Positions 8,955 through 16,207 of a stretch of 36,681 nucleotides of DNA are shown one piece after another. Within the stretch, counting starts at the first letter, position 1, and each line of letters opens with the position of its first letter. This DNA is from Keguizhuia sedimenti (lineage in GTDB: Bacteria; Pseudomonadota; Gammaproteobacteria; Burkholderiales; Burkholderiaceae_D): the NCBI GenBank assembly GCA_030715135.1, contig JAUYVH010000020.1, positions 1 to 36,681 on the forward strand, read 5' to 3'. Below the pieces are notes generated by a model, which worked only from the letters and a program-made list of their open reading frames with translations, had not been told where the DNA came from and ran no database searches. Position numbers and translations under genes: made by a program.

Positions 8955-9449
8955 TCACCACGCTCGGCTGTCTTTAACCTGTGGCTGAAAGCTTTTCAAA
9001 AGCATCAAGCCCGCTCCGGTCACAATCCAGACATCGGCCAGATTAAAGGCTGGCCAATGCATCGCATTCCAGTAAAAGTCCAACCAGTCCACGACCGCGC
9101 CGCGTGTCAGCCGGTCAATCAGATTCCCGACAGCCCCGCCTAGTATCAACGCATACGCGGGTATTTCTCTGGAAGTTGGATGCCGAAGGATCAGGCTAGC
9201 CAAGATCATCGATACAATAATCGCAATGCCGGTAAAAAACCACCACTGCCAGCCAGAGGCGTCTGCCAGAAAACTGAAGGCGGCACCAGGATTTAAGGTA
9301 TGCACGAAATTAAAAAATGCATTAACCGGATGGGTTGCGCCCAATGGCAAAAGCGTTTCCACAATTGCCTTCGAAAGCTGATCGACCGCTGCCAGAACAG
9401 CTGCAATACTCAACCAGAGAAACGACTGTTTGGTCTGTGCCATATTCAT
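8955..9449 (-). CDS. lspA: lipoprotein signal peptidase (LspA/PbrC-like)
   Basis: 164 residues, four membrane segments. The two catalytic aspartates of signal peptidase II are visible: GGAVGNLIDRL and FNLADVWIVTG, along with VVDWLDFYW between them. The enzyme removes signal peptides from prolipoproteins in the inner membrane. A copy of lspA inside a Pb/Cd operon is known from pbr-type loci, where the PbrC product is this enzyme. Its place between the DsbD-like gene and cadR supports a metal-operon paralogue, not the housekeeping gene, which usually follows ileS. Starts at 9449 or 9443; neither has a strong ribosome-binding site. The gene begins 11 bases after the preceding stop, so it is very likely cotranscribed with cadA. 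Confidence 0.92.
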   Translation of the reverse strand: MNMAQTKQSFLWLSIAAVLAAVDQLSKAIVETLLPLGATHPVNAFFNFVHTLNPGAAFSFLADASGWQWWFFTGIAIIVSMILASLILRHPTSREIPAYALILGGAVGNLIDRLTRGAVVDWLDFYWNAMHWPAFNLADVWIVTGAGLMLLKSFQPQVKDSRAW

Positions 9450-9460
9450 ATTTGCTTTGC

Positions 9461-9904
9461 TTAGTCTTTTAGTGTCAACATAAGCGCCTTTTGCATAGGC
9501 GGATAACAGACACCGGTCTTTTCTTCACACCCTTGGTAGTCTATTACCAAGGTCACTTTCTGCGTACCAGCGGGGCGCTTCAAGACAATATTGACGGCAA
9601 CCGCATTTTTATAGATTTCCATGCGCCCGAAGTTGGGATCCTGCTTCATGATCCCTGCCGGAAAATGCACGGACTGGATCACAACGCCGGGTGTGTCTTT
9701 GACCGCAATACGCATCCTGTCTCGGTAAAGATAATAATTGTCCGCGATGGTGAAGTGGGCTGTGACATTATCGTTATGCCGTTGCCGCACCTTTACCTGA
9801 AAAGCCTGCTCCGGTTCCAGCAGCTTTGGCTCAGCATGGGCGAACGTTGCCCATCCGAACACCATCACAATAAAACACTGAAATAATTGCCGTGTATGCA
9901 TCAT
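9461..9904 (-). CDS. stand-alone DsbD N-terminal (alpha) domain, periplasmic
   Basis: 147 residues with a signal peptide (QLFQCFIVMVFGWATFAHA) and then the immunoglobulin-like DsbD alpha-domain pattern: FTIADNYYLYRDRMRI, VHFPAGIMKQDPNFGRMEIY, and a terminal cysteine pair in DYQGCEEKTGVCYPPMQKA (Cys126 and Cys133). In full-length DsbD this domain passes electrons from the membrane domain to periplasmic thiol proteins. Here the membrane and thioredoxin-like parts are missing and the length fits one domain, so it must act with a partner elsewhere or as a thiol metal-binding protein. It lies 17 bases after cadA and 11 before lspA. The Cys pair is spaced one residue wider than in E. coli DsbD. Confidence 0.85.
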   Translation of the reverse strand: MMHTRQLFQCFIVMVFGWATFAHAEPKLLEPEQAFQVKVRQRHNDNVTAHFTIADNYYLYRDRMRIAVKDTPGVVIQSVHFPAGIMKQDPNFGRMEIYKNAVAVNIVLKRPAGTQKVTLVIDYQGCEEKTGVCYPPMQKALMLTLKD

Positions 9905-9921
9905 TAGAAAAACCTGTTTAA

Positions 9922-12369
9922 TTACGTGTATTCGGTATGCTCGAACCTCACTTTCAACAAGCGCAAGCCATTGGCGACGACCAGGAGGCTGCCGCCCATA
10001 TCGGCGAAAACCGCCATCCAGAGCGTGGCCACGCCCATGAAGGCAAGGATAAAAAATACGACCTTGATTCCCAGCGCTAAAGCAATATTCTGCTTCAGAA
10101 TCACTCCCGTTTGCCGGCTTAGGCGGATGAATTGCGGGATCTTGCGCAAGTCATCATCCATCAAGGCCACGTCCGCCGTTTCAATCGCTGTATCCGTTCC
10201 CGCCGCGCCCATCGCAAAACCGATCTGTGCTTTGGCCAAGGCTGGCGCATCGTTGATGCCGTCACCCACCATGCCAACGGAGTGATGAGCGGCAATCTCC
10301 GCTTCAATGGCTTGTAGCTTGTCTTCTGGCAGCAAACTGCCGCGTGCATCGTCGATGCCCACATTCGCAGCAATCACCTTGGCAGTATGCGGATTGTCAC
10401 CAGTGAGCATGACGGTGCGCACGCCCAACGCATGCAACTCCTTGATCGCCTGGCGGCTTGTCTCGCGCACGGTGTCGGCCACACCCACGACCAACAGTGG
10501 CGCTTTTTCGCTACAGATAACGATCACCGTCTTACCTTCGGCTTCGAGCTTTTCCAAGACGCCTTCCGTCTCTGCATTGCAAATACCCAGCTCTTCCACC
10601 AGCCGATGATTGCCCAGATAAAGCCACTGATCGCCAATGCGTCCTTTGACGCCTCGACCGGTAATGGCGGCAAAATCGGTAATGTCAGCAAGTTCGCCGC
10701 CCCCCTGCTCCTTCCAGTAAACGCTCACGGCCGACGATACAGGGTGGTCGGAGCGACTGGCCAGGCTCGCGGCCAAGCGCAAGCTTTCCTGCTTTTCGCC
10801 TTGCAATGGCACGACATCGGTCACGGCCGGCTTACCTTGGGTAATGGTGCCAGTCTTATCGAATGCCAAGGACCTGAGTTTTCTGCCTTCTTCCAGATAG
10901 ACCCCGCCCTTGATCAAAATGCCGCGCCGCGCCGCAGCTGCCAGGCCACTGACCACCGTCACCGGCGTGGAAATCACCAGGGCGCACGGACAGGCGATGA
11001 CCAGGAGCACCAAGGCTTTATAGATCCAGTCCATCCAGTCTTGGCCAAAGACCAGTGGCGGCACCACAGCCACCAGCAGCGCGATCAGGAACACCGCCGG
11101 GGTATAGACCTTGGAAAACTGGTCCACAAAGCGCTGCGTGGGTGCCCGGCTGCCCTGTGCTTCTTCCACGGCCTTGATGATGCGCGACAGCGTAGAGTGC
11201 GACGCATCGGAGGTCACCCGGTACTCGAACGAACCGGTTTCATTGATCGTGCCGGCAAAGACGGCGTCCCCTACTGCTTTGGCAACGGGGATGCTTTCCC
11301 CGGTAATGGGCGCCTGGTTGACGGCCGACTGACCTGCCGTGAGTTGTCCGTCGAGCGGGATGCGCTCGCCCGGCTTGACGCGCACAATCATGCCGATGCC
11401 GACCTGCTCGGCATCGATGTCGCGCCAGGAGCCATCCGCTTGTTGCACGGTCGCGCGTTCCGGCGCCATGGCCATCAGGCTTCGGATCGCATTGCGCGCC
11501 CGGTCGAGCGCCAGCACTTCAATCGCTTCGGCCAGCGTAAACAAAAACATGACCACCGCCGCTTCCGGCCATTGCCCGATCAGAATCGCGCCGGTGACCG
11601 CAATCGACATCAGGGCATTGATATTGAGATTGCGGTTCTTTAATGCGACCCAGCCTTTTTTGTACGTATCTAACCCGCTTAACAAGATGGCAGCCAATAC
11701 CAAAGCCAGCACGGCAGGCGACGTTTCATTGCCGGTGGAATAGGCCACGATTTCCGCACCGAGCGCACACATGGCGGCAATCCCCATTTTCCACCAAGTC
11801 TTTTTCGACAGACCATGGCTGGGCACCTGTTCTGCTTTAGGATGCTGTTCAGACTGGACAACGGCATTCATGCCAATGGCATGCAAGGCTGCCTGGATAG
11901 GCTGGCTATCCGGTAGATTGTGCGATACCGTCAATTTGCGCTGCATGAGGTTGAAGTCCAGCGAGGTCACACCCGTCATGGTTCCCAGCTTTTTGCGGAT
12001 CAGTGCTTCTTCGGTGGGGCAATCCATGTTGTCAATGGTAAAAACGGCTACCTCGGCAGCCTGGATTTGCGTGTCTTCTTCCACCACGGCTTGCATGTCC
12101 AGACTTTCAATGGCCAACAGGATGGACGTTGGATCGGCAAGCCGATGTTTGACCGTCAAGCGTCGTTGCATCAGGTTAAAACTCATATCGTCTATTCCAG
12201 GCATACCGCCAATCTTTTTTCGTAAGAGCGCTTCTTCGGTCGGGCAATCCATTTTCTCGATGCGCAAGGTAAGTACATCAAACCGGTTTGGCTGAGTTGG
12301 TGCCATACCATTCTCTGGCTCAACTGCATTGGCAGCAGCGCAGCAGGTATTTTTTTCGCATGAATCCAT
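9922..12369 (-). CDS. cadA: Zn/Cd/Pb-exporting P1B-type ATPase
   Basis: 815 residues. A Cys-containing head (MDSCEKNTCCAAA) is followed by two heavy-metal-associated domains, about 33-98 and 108-172. Each carries MDCPTEE, the acidic single-Cys variant seen in Zn/Cd/Pb pumps, in place of GMTCxxC. Then come TGES (356-359), the transmembrane metal site CPC (460-462), phosphorylation site DKTGT (504-508), nucleotide-binding HP (542-543), GDGIND (702-707) and Asp790 in the last membrane segment (FADMGGS), typical of P1B-2 pumps. It uses ATP to expel divalent soft metals from the cytoplasm. Start at 12369 has a GAGGAG box. First gene of the cadA-dsbD-lspA-cadR operon, divergent from czcI. A related N-terminal fragment occurs at 32494-32787. 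Confidence 0.95.
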   Translation of the reverse strand: MDSCEKNTCCAAANAVEPENGMAPTQPNRFDVLTLRIEKMDCPTEEALLRKKIGGMPGIDDMSFNLMQRRLTVKHRLADPTSILLAIESLDMQAVVEEDTQIQAAEVAVFTIDNMDCPTEEALIRKKLGTMTGVTSLDFNLMQRKLTVSHNLPDSQPIQAALHAIGMNAVVQSEQHPKAEQVPSHGLSKKTWWKMGIAAMCALGAEIVAYSTGNETSPAVLALVLAAILLSGLDTYKKGWVALKNRNLNINALMSIAVTGAILIGQWPEAAVVMFLFTLAEAIEVLALDRARNAIRSLMAMAPERATVQQADGSWRDIDAEQVGIGMIVRVKPGERIPLDGQLTAGQSAVNQAPITGESIPVAKAVGDAVFAGTINETGSFEYRVTSDASHSTLSRIIKAVEEAQGSRAPTQRFVDQFSKVYTPAVFLIALLVAVVPPLVFGQDWMDWIYKALVLLVIACPCALVISTPVTVVSGLAAAARRGILIKGGVYLEEGRKLRSLAFDKTGTITQGKPAVTDVVPLQGEKQESLRLAASLASRSDHPVSSAVSVYWKEQGGGELADITDFAAITGRGVKGRIGDQWLYLGNHRLVEELGICNAETEGVLEKLEAEGKTVIVICSEKAPLLVVGVADTVRETSRQAIKELHALGVRTVMLTGDNPHTAKVIAANVGIDDARGSLLPEDKLQAIEAEIAAHHSVGMVGDGINDAPALAKAQIGFAMGAAGTDTAIETADVALMDDDLRKIPQFIRLSRQTGVILKQNIALALGIKVVFFILAFMGVATLWMAVFADMGGSLLVVANGLRLLKVRFEHTEYT

Positions 12370-12400
12370 AAAAACTCCTCAATGAGGTAAGTACAAATCA

Positions 12401-12431
12401 ATTAGACACCCTCTAGCAGCTACAGAGTCAA
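12401..12431 (-). promoter_or_regulatory. CadR/PbrR-type operator-promoter of cadA
   Basis: Read on the minus strand: -35 TTGACT (12431-12426), a 19-base spacer and -10 TCTAAT (12406-12401). The long spacer is diagnostic of MerR-family activation. It holds a near-perfect dyad, ACTCTGTAGC then GCTAGAGGGT around one central base (12408-12428; 8 of 10 arm bases pair). This resembles known Pb/Cd regulator boxes. It lies 31 bases before the cadA ATG. Confidence 0.88.
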
Positions 12432-12479
12432 GCCGTTTATGCGGTTACAGTAGCTCATAAAAATTCATGGCTTTTATCA

Positions 12480-12508
12480 TTGCACGCTGCTTCATTAGCC
12501 GCTACAAT
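12480..12508 (+). promoter_or_regulatory. sigma-70-like promoter in front of czcI
   Basis: -35 TTGCAC (12480-12485), 17-base spacer, -10 TACAAT (12503-12508). A start point about seven bases downstream would coincide with the czcI ATG at 12516, giving a leaderless message, or would favour the internal ATG at 12540. No operator dyad is evident. Confidence 0.5.
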
Positions 12509-12515
12509 CCGCCGC

Positions 12516-12866
12516 ATGCGCCGCCTGTTGATCATTTTCATGCTGTTTTTACTGCCCGTCCAGATTACCTGGGCAGGCGTGTCGGCGTATTGCAAGCATG
12601 AATCCGGTGCCACTGCCCAGCATTTTGGCCATCATGAGCATCAACATCAGTCTCAGGAAGAGGATGGCAAAAAAGACAGTCCCAGTTTCAAGTTTGATGG
12701 CGACTGTGGCTTTTGCCAGTTCGGTGGCATTGGTTTTACCAGTATTTCTTCCGTTTCTATCGGTACACTCCAGCCCCAAGTCGAATTGAACTGGATGTCC
12801 ACCGACCTCTTATCATCCTACCGACCCGATCGGCCCGAACGGCCAAAATGGGTGCGTGCCGCTTAG
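12516..12866 (+). CDS. czcI: CzcI-like small periplasmic protein
   Basis: 116 residues from the ATG at 12516 (RRLLIIFMLFLLPVQITWA is the signal peptide). The mature part has YCKHESGATAQHFGHHEHQH, a His-rich metal-binding stretch, and DGDCGFCQFGGIGF with two cysteines. This arrangement, and the position just before czcC, match CzcI of czcICBA operons, thought to modulate expression or metal supply of the efflux system in the periplasm. The longer frame starting at 12480 is unlikely because it would begin inside the -35 box. It is divergent from cadA; 94 bases separate it from czcC. Confidence 0.82.
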   Translation: MRRLLIIFMLFLLPVQITWAGVSAYCKHESGATAQHFGHHEHQHQSQEEDGKKDSPSFKFDGDCGFCQFGGIGFTSISSVSIGTLQPQVELNWMSTDLLSSYRPDRPERPKWVRAA

Positions 12867-12960
12867 TCCGGCACGACGCTCTTCCTTTCTTCCTATTCTG
12901 TTTAGTTAGCGACTAGCACGACCTGCCGGATTCCTTTGTTCGTTCAACATGGAGAATTCG

Positions 12961-14250
12961 ATGGTTCAGTTGTTGTTGCCGCTCGGCATGGCGGTCTTGT
13001 TATCCATGCCTTTGGTAGTTCATGCGCAACCCTTCGCCAAGGCTGGGAACACGCATCCTAATCCTGAACGCCCGATTAATGCCGCCGGCGTGGTTACCCG
13101 TGCCATGGCGGTGGAACTGGCGCTGCAAGCCAATCCCGAGATTGCCGTGGCGATCCATGAAATCGAAGCGGCCGAGGGTGCCATCCGGCAAGCCGGCGTT
13201 ATCCGCAATCCGGAATTGGTTACTTCGGTGGAAGACACGCGGTATCGCGAAACGCGCACGACCACCGTGCAAATCAACCAGCCGCTGGAGTTGGGCGGCA
13301 AGCGAAGCGCCCGGATTGCCGCAGCTGACCGCGCGCATGATTTGGCCATTGCTGAACTGGACGCCAAGCGGGCCGATATCCGGGCCACGGTGACTGCGGC
13401 TTTTTACGATGTCTTAAGCGCCCAAGAGCGACTGCGCCTGGCGCAGGCGTCGGTCGACCTGGCCCAGCGCGCAACCGTCATTACATCTAAGCGCGTGGCA
13501 GCCGGCAAGGTCTCCCCCGTGGATGAAACAAGAGCACGCGTAGCCGAATCAGGCATTCGCGTGGAATTGGCACAAGCCGAAAGCGAACTGGCTGCCGCAC
13601 GCAACCGGCTGGCTGCCACTTGGGGGGCAAGGCAAGTGCGCTTTGAGCGGGTCGATGGGGGCGTCAATGACTTGCCTCTTCTACGAGACTGGAATGAACT
13701 CGCCACGCGGCTTGCGCGCTCTCCCAACTTGGAGCGCGCCAGAATCGAAGTTGACCGGCGCCAAGCGTTAACGCGGGTGGAGCGCTCGCGCCGGATACCT
13801 GACATCACGGTCAGTGTCGGCGCCATGCGCGATGAGCAACTGGGCCGCAATCAGGCCATTCTTGGCATCTCCATCCCGCTGCCCTTATTCGATCGCAATC
13901 AGGGCAATGTGCAGGAAGCCGCTAGCCGCGCCTATCAGGCGCAAGACCAACTGGTTGCTACCGAAGTACGGCTGGAAAGCGAACTGGCCCAGTTGTATGC
14001 CCGGCTGCGCAGCATGCGCACCGAAGCCGAACTCTTTCAAAAGGAAATCCTGCCCGGCGCGCAAAGTGCGTATGACGCCGCTACCAAGGGCTTTGAGTTC
14101 GGCAAATTCAGCTTCCTGGACGTGCTTGACGCGCAGCGCACCCTGTTCCAGGCCACTGCGCAATATTTGCGCGCCCTGTCTGAAGCACACCGCACCGCCG
14201 CGGACATTGAGCGCATTGTCGGTGAACCCCTTCAAGCACTTCAGCAATAA
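12961..14250 (+). CDS. czcC: outer-membrane factor of the CzcCBA efflux pump
   Basis: 429 residues from the ATG at 12961, preferred to 12949 because GGAG at 12951-12954 then sits six bases upstream. Signal peptide (LLLPLGMAVLLSMPLVVHAQ), then the duplicated TolC-type helical repeats (AVELALQANPEIAVAIHEIE; VETTxQ-like TTTVQINQPLELGGKRSARI; and FEFGKFSFLDVLDAQRTL near the end). As a trimer it forms the outer-membrane channel for Co/Zn/Cd export. The stop is followed nine bases later by czcB. No defect seen. Confidence 0.92.
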   Translation: MVQLLLPLGMAVLLSMPLVVHAQPFAKAGNTHPNPERPINAAGVVTRAMAVELALQANPEIAVAIHEIEAAEGAIRQAGVIRNPELVTSVEDTRYRETRTTTVQINQPLELGGKRSARIAAADRAHDLAIAELDAKRADIRATVTAAFYDVLSAQERLRLAQASVDLAQRATVITSKRVAAGKVSPVDETRARVAESGIRVELAQAESELAAARNRLAATWGARQVRFERVDGGVNDLPLLRDWNELATRLARSPNLERARIEVDRRQALTRVERSRRIPDITVSVGAMRDEQLGRNQAILGISIPLPLFDRNQGNVQEAASRAYQAQDQLVATEVRLESELAQLYARLRSMRTEAELFQKEILPGAQSAYDAATKGFEFGKFSFLDVLDAQRTLFQATAQYLRALSEAHRTAADIERIVGEPLQALQQ

Positions 14251-14259
14251 AAGGCCATC

Positions 14260-15840
14260 ATGAAGACCAATCCATCTAAAAAACAAAAAATTTTCATCAT
14301 TGCCATCATCGCAATTGGCATTCTGTTAGCGGGCTTGATCCTTGGTATGGACGAGGCACAGCCATCCGGCGCAGAGCAAGGACATGGTCATGCGGAAGCC
14401 AAGGGGCATGCCGACGATGAACACCATGGCGAAAAAGGCGACGCCAAGCATGCAGATGCCAAAGAACATGCCGACGAGGAGCACCATGACGAGGCAGAAC
14501 CGCAAAAAGGACCGCATGGCGGCAAATTGTTTACGGAAAACGGCTATGGCGTTGAAGTCACCATTTTTGAACAGGATGTCCCGCCGGAGTTTCGTCTCTA
14601 CACGTATCTCAATGGCAAGCCGCTCGACCCTAGTCAGAGTCAGATAAGTTTGACCCTGGAGCGTCTTGGCCGTAAGCCGCAAGAGTTCACGTTCACCAAA
14701 GAAAAAGACTATTTCAAAAGCGATGTGGTGGTCGAAGAACCGCATTCCTTTACCGTCACCGTCAGTGCACTGCATAACAAGCAGCCTTACCTCTTCGCGT
14801 ACACGCAGGAAGAAGCACGGGTCACCATGACCCCTCAGCAACTGCAACAAAGTGGCGTGGAAATTCTGACGGCCGGACCTGCCCGCATCCAGACCGCATT
14901 GCAATTGATTGGCGAAGTCCGGCTCAATGAAGACCGCACCGTCCATATTATTCCAAGGCTGGCGGGAATCGTCGAATCGGTAAAGGCCAGCGCAGGAGAC
15001 CGTGTACGCAAGGGGCAGGTACTTGCCGTGATATCAAGCCAGTCGCTGGCTGAACAGCGCAGCGAGTTGATTACCGCCCAAAAGCGGCTTTCGTTGGCGC
15101 GCACGACTTACGAGCGCGAGAAAAAACTCTGGGAAGAAAAAATTTCAGCAGAGCAGGACTATTTGCAGGCCAGAACCGCCATGGAAGAAGCGCAGATCGC
15201 CGTGCAAAGTGCCCAGCAAAAGCTTGCGTCACTCGGCAGCAAGGCCGGTTCAGGCAATTTGACCACTTATGAAATCCGCTCCCCGATTGACGGCATCGTC
15301 ACCGACAAGCGTATTTCAGTGGGAACCGCGATGAAAGAGGATGCCGATATTTTTACCGTTTCTGACTTGTCGACCGTCTGGGTCGACCTGACGGTTCGGG
15401 CGCAGGACCTCAACGTCGTTAAGGCTGGACAGAGTGCCACCGTGAAGGCGACCGCATTTAACGCGCAGGAAACCGGGAAAGTTTCCTACATCGGTTCCGT
15501 CGTCGGCGAACAAAATCGCACGGCAACTGCACGGGTTGTCTTACCCAATCCCAAAGGCATCTGGCGGCCTGGTTTGCCTGTCAATGTGGCGGTTGTCGCT
15601 GAAGAGATCGAAGTACCGGTGGCCGTTGCCATGGAAGGCGTACAAACGGTACGCGACTGGCAAGTTGTATTTGGCCGCTATGGCAATTACCTGGAAGCGC
15701 GCCCGCTCGAGCTGGGCCAAAGCGACGGCAAATATGTACAAGTGATCAAAGGGCTCAATGCCGGGGAACAGTATGCGGCAAAGAACAGTTTCCTGATCAA
15801 AGCGGAGCTGGGCAAGGCCAGTGCCAGCCACGACCATTAA
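14260..15840 (+). CDS. czcB: membrane-fusion (adaptor) protein CzcB with His-rich head
   Basis: 526 residues. N-terminal anchor (IFIIAIIAIGILLAGLILGM), then a His/Asp/Glu-rich segment at about 40-85 (HGHAEAKGHADDEHHGE and repeats) likely to bind several metal ions, then a small beta domain (GPHGGKLFTENGYGVEVTIF) typical of long CzcB forms. The adaptor core follows: lipoyl halves (RLAGIVESVKASAGDRVRKG and YEIRSPIDGIVTDKRI), a coiled-coil hairpin (SLAEQRSELITAQKRLSLAR) and the beta-barrel. It links CzcA to CzcC in the periplasm and may hand over metal. Start supported by AAAGG. Confidence 0.93.
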   Translation: MKTNPSKKQKIFIIAIIAIGILLAGLILGMDEAQPSGAEQGHGHAEAKGHADDEHHGEKGDAKHADAKEHADEEHHDEAEPQKGPHGGKLFTENGYGVEVTIFEQDVPPEFRLYTYLNGKPLDPSQSQISLTLERLGRKPQEFTFTKEKDYFKSDVVVEEPHSFTVTVSALHNKQPYLFAYTQEEARVTMTPQQLQQSGVEILTAGPARIQTALQLIGEVRLNEDRTVHIIPRLAGIVESVKASAGDRVRKGQVLAVISSQSLAEQRSELITAQKRLSLARTTYEREKKLWEEKISAEQDYLQARTAMEEAQIAVQSAQQKLASLGSKAGSGNLTTYEIRSPIDGIVTDKRISVGTAMKEDADIFTVSDLSTVWVDLTVRAQDLNVVKAGQSATVKATAFNAQETGKVSYIGSVVGEQNRTATARVVLPNPKGIWRPGLPVNVAVVAEEIEVPVAVAMEGVQTVRDWQVVFGRYGNYLEARPLELGQSDGKYVQVIKGLNAGEQYAAKNSFLIKAELGKASASHDH

Positions 15841-15850
15841 GGAGACTGCC

Positions 15851-16192
15851 ATGAAACAGATTATTGCCATTATTCAGCCGCATCGGGTCGAGAAGGTCGA
15901 AGACGCATTACATCAGCTCAGCCATTTGCCCGGTTTTACCTTGTTTCCCGCGCGCGGCCATGCGCGCGGACATGGCGAACAGCATGTGTTTACCGGCGAC
16001 GAATGGAATCCCGACATGCACGATCGAATGGTGCTGCTGATGTTATGTCCGGACGATATTGCGCAAGCTGCTGTCGAAGCCATTCGCGTTGCTGCTTATA
16101 CCGGCAACCCAGGCGACGGCTTGATTGCCGTCTCCGATGTGGAAGGCATCGTGCGGATCCGCACCAACGAGCGTGGCGACGCAGCCACCTAG
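15851..16192 (+). CDS. PII-like signalling protein inside the czc operon
   Basis: 113 residues from the ATG at 15851 (AAGGAG eight bases upstream). The ends match GlnB/PII: an N-terminal KQIIAIIQPHRVEKVEDAL and the B-loop/C-loop region TGNPGDGLIAVSDVEGIVRI then RTNERGDAA. The middle differs: the T-loop, which in GlnB carries the uridylylated Tyr, is replaced by ARGHARGHGEQHVFTGDEWN, rich in His and lacking that Tyr. It is thus a PII-like protein probably sensing metal, or a nucleotide plus metal, and not nitrogen status. It sits between czcB (10 bases) and czcA (15 bases), so it is made with the pump. Similar PII-like genes have been noted in metal RND operons. Confidence 0.85.
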   Translation: MKQIIAIIQPHRVEKVEDALHQLSHLPGFTLFPARGHARGHGEQHVFTGDEWNPDMHDRMVLLMLCPDDIAQAAVEAIRVAAYTGNPGDGLIAVSDVEGIVRIRTNERGDAAT

Positions 16193-16207
16193 CCGAAGGA
16201 CATATTC

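Noticed and set aside
10387-11643. 418-residue plus-strand open frame opposite cadA
   Set aside because: A shadow of the GC-rich cadA gene, whose motifs are all in place on the other strand.
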